Shown: positions 12,926 through 14,106 of the stretch, one piece after another | How the letters are laid out: each line of letters opens with the position of its first letter | How positions within the stretch are numbered: position 1 is the first letter of the stretch | Assembly (NCBI GenBank): GCA_023397655.1 | Contig: JAEWTW010000033.1 | Span: 1-14,106 of the forward strand | DNA: 14,106 nucleotides | Reading direction: 5' to 3' | Source of the DNA: Bacillota bacterium | GTDB lineage: Bacteria > Bacillota > Clostridia > Christensenellales > SZUA-584 | Made by a program: the position numbers and the translations under genes | The notes under the pieces: generated by a model | Told to the model about the DNA's origin: nothing | Seen by the model: the letters and a program-made list of their open reading frames with translations, nothing else | The model's database searches: none

Positions 12926-14106
12926 CAGTCCACCAGCGCGGGGGCGAAGTCTTCCTTCCACGGCAGGCCCCATTTGTTCAGCGCGTCCATGAACGGGTCG
13001 GGATCGAACTCCTCCATGTTGAACACGCCGGGGCCCTGCCATTTGCCCGTCATCAGCATCATCGCGCCGATCATCGCGGGCACGCCGGTGGTGTAGCTGA
13101 TCGCCTGGCTGCCCACCTCGCGGTAACATTCCTGATGGTCGCAGATGTTGTATACGTAATACGTTTTCGGCTGGCCATCCTTATAGCCCTTGAATATGCA
13201 GCCGATGTTGGTCTTGCCCACGGTGCGCGGCCCCAGCGACGCCGGGTCGGGCAGCACCGCTTTCAGGAACTGCAGCGGAACGATCTTGTGGCCCTCAAAG
13301 TCAATGGGCTCGATGGACGTCATGCCCACGTTCTCGAGGCACTTCAGATGCGTGAGGTAGCTCTGCCCGAACGTCATGAAGAAGCGGATGCGTTTGACGC
13401 CATTGATGTTCTTCGCGAGGCTTTCGATCTCCTCGTGATGCAGCAGGTACATGTCCTTCACGCCCACGCCGTCGAAGTCGTACACGCGCTTGATTTCCAT
13501 CGGTGCGGTGTGCACCCAGTGTCCGTGCTCCCAGAAGCTGCCCTGCGCCGTCACCTCGCGGATGTTGATCTCCGGGTTGAAGTTGGTCGCGAACGGATAG
13601 CCGTGATCGCCGCCATTGCAGTCGAGGATGTCGATCTCGTGTATCTCGTCGAAGTAGTGCTTCTGTGCGTACGCCGAAAACACGCTGGTGACGCCGGGGT
13701 CGAACCCGCTGCCCAGCAGCGCCGTGATGCCCGCTTCCTTAAACTTATCTTGATACGCCCACTGCCAGCTGTATTCGAACTTGGCGGTATCCGTCGGTTC
13801 GTAGTTGGCGGTGTCCACGTAATTGGTCTTCGTGATCAGGCACGCGTCCATGATGGTGAGGTCCTGATACGGCAGCGCGAGGTTGATCACGATATCCGGC
13901 TTGTAGCTTTCAATCAGCTTCACCAGCTCGTCCACGTTGTCCGCGTCCACCTGTGCGGTCTCGATCTTCGTCTTGCCGCCCTGCAGCTTTTCTTTCAGCG
14001 CGTCGCACTTCGATTTCGTGCGGCTCGCGATCATAATCTCCTCGAACACGTCCGGGTTCTGGCAGCATTTATGCACAGTCACGCTGGCCACGCCGCCGGC
14101 TCCGAT
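12925..14106 (-). CDS. Carboxynorspermidine synthase (saccharopine dehydrogenase family), partial at its N-terminus
   Basis: This NAD(P)-dependent saccharopine-dehydrogenase-fold enzyme condenses aspartate semialdehyde with putrescine or diaminopropane into carboxyspermidine or carboxynorspermidine. 393 codons are present. The gene continues past the window edge, where the minus strand encodes I-G-A-G-G-V-A-S, the Rossmann dinucleotide loop, so only a few residues are missing. A-S-R-T-K-S-K-C (the strand-2 R-T that often selects NADP) follows, then I-V-I-N-L-A-L-P-Y and N-Y-V-D-T-A-N-Y. L-L-G-S-G-F-D-P-G-V-T and D-C-N-G-G-D-H-G are the substrate-side motifs. T-Y-Y-V-Y-N-I-C-D-H and Y-T-T-G-V-P-A-M are typical near the C-terminus. 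A start at 14091 (GTG) inside this loop is an artefact. It forms a two-gene operon with nspC downstream, overlapping by one base. Confidence 0.92.
   Translation of the reverse strand: MGAGGVASVTVHKCCQNPDVFEEIMIASRTKSKCDALKEKLQGGKTKIETAQVDADNVDELVKLIESYKPDIVINLALPYQDLTIMDACLITKTNYVDTANYEPTDTAKFEYSWQWAYQDKFKEAGITALLGSGFDPGVTSVFSAYAQKHYFDEIHEIDILDCNGGDHGYPFATNFNPEINIREVTAQGSFWEHGHWVHTAPMEIKRVYDFDGVGVKDMYLLHHEEIESLAKNINGVKRIRFFMTFGQSYLTHLKCLENVGMTSIEPIDFEGHKIVPLQFLKAVLPDPASLGPRTVGKTNIGCIFKGYKDGQPKTYYVYNICDHQECYREVGSQAISYTTGVPAMIGAMMLMTGKWQGPGVFNMEEFDPDPFMDALNKWGLPWKEDFAPALVD

Noticed and set aside
12926..13129. Upstream extension of the nspC frame to 13129
   Set aside because: The extension translates the overlapping dehydrogenase gene in another frame. 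The ATG at 12925 matches the family N-terminus and overlaps the dehydrogenase stop.
1..14106. CRISPR arrays, tRNA or rRNA genes, integrases, insertion sequences with transposases
   Set aside because: None seen on reading both strands: no regular repeat-spacer series, no cloverleaf with T-loop and acceptor stem, and no recombinase or transposase-like translation.

Overview
The window looks like a chromosomal segment of a GC-rich Gram-positive anaerobe, most likely a Clostridia-type gut bacterium. This is inferred from strong GGAGG-type ribosome binding sites, occasional TTG starts, lipoprotein signal peptides, TATAAT/TTGaxx promoters, and a gene set (CPBP protease, GH30 lipoprotein, SorC regulator with FGGY kinase, nspC) that is common in Firmicutes. 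No phage, plasmid, CRISPR, tRNA or rRNA signature is visible. The taxonomic call is tentative.

Layout: (1) 39-989 (+) is a cation diffusion facilitator metal exporter. It converges on a DUF1835/DUF3658-type protein of unknown function at 1065-1862 (-). (2) 1863-2171 has no gene. It holds the DUF1835-gene promoter, then a palindromic MITE-like repeat (1977-2061) flanked by 21/22-bp near-identical direct repeats. The right-hand repeat supplies the -35 box of the next gene. (3) A CPBP-family membrane protease (2172-3122, +) is followed by a PLP aminotransferase of the LysN/2-aminoadipate type (3175-4344, +), whose promoter overlaps the protease stop codon. (4) A bidirectional terminator separates these from a long run of minus-strand genes. 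They are a SAM methyltransferase (4429-5232), a small lipoprotein with an acidic, low-complexity middle and a TTG start (5419-6090), a GH30 glucosylceramidase-like lipoprotein (6295-7770), UDP-galactopyranose mutase glf (7964-9061), a SorC regulator (9151-10116), an FGGY sugar kinase (10246-11667), and the nspC / carboxynorspermidine dehydrogenase pair (11795-14106). The last gene runs off the window edge, missing only about the first few residues.

How the genes work together: the clearest functional unit is the last pair. Carboxy(nor)spermidine dehydrogenase and decarboxylase overlap by one base (TGATG) and together form the aspartate-semialdehyde-dependent route to spermidine or norspermidine, which needs no decarboxylated SAM. 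The FGGY kinase and SorC regulator are probably a small sugar- or polyol-responsive unit. The kinase promoter carries a perfect inverted repeat over its -35 box, a plausible operator. glf makes UDP-galactofuranose for cell-surface glycans, and the GH30 lipoprotein is predicted to act on glycosides at the outer face of the membrane. Most minus-strand units appear to be transcribed separately, judging from intrinsic terminators after nspC, glf and GH30 and promoter candidates before the kinase, sorC and glf. No clearly novel multi-gene system is evident. The oddest stretches are the repeat at 1931-2105 and the 5244-5440 region downstream of the small lipoprotein.
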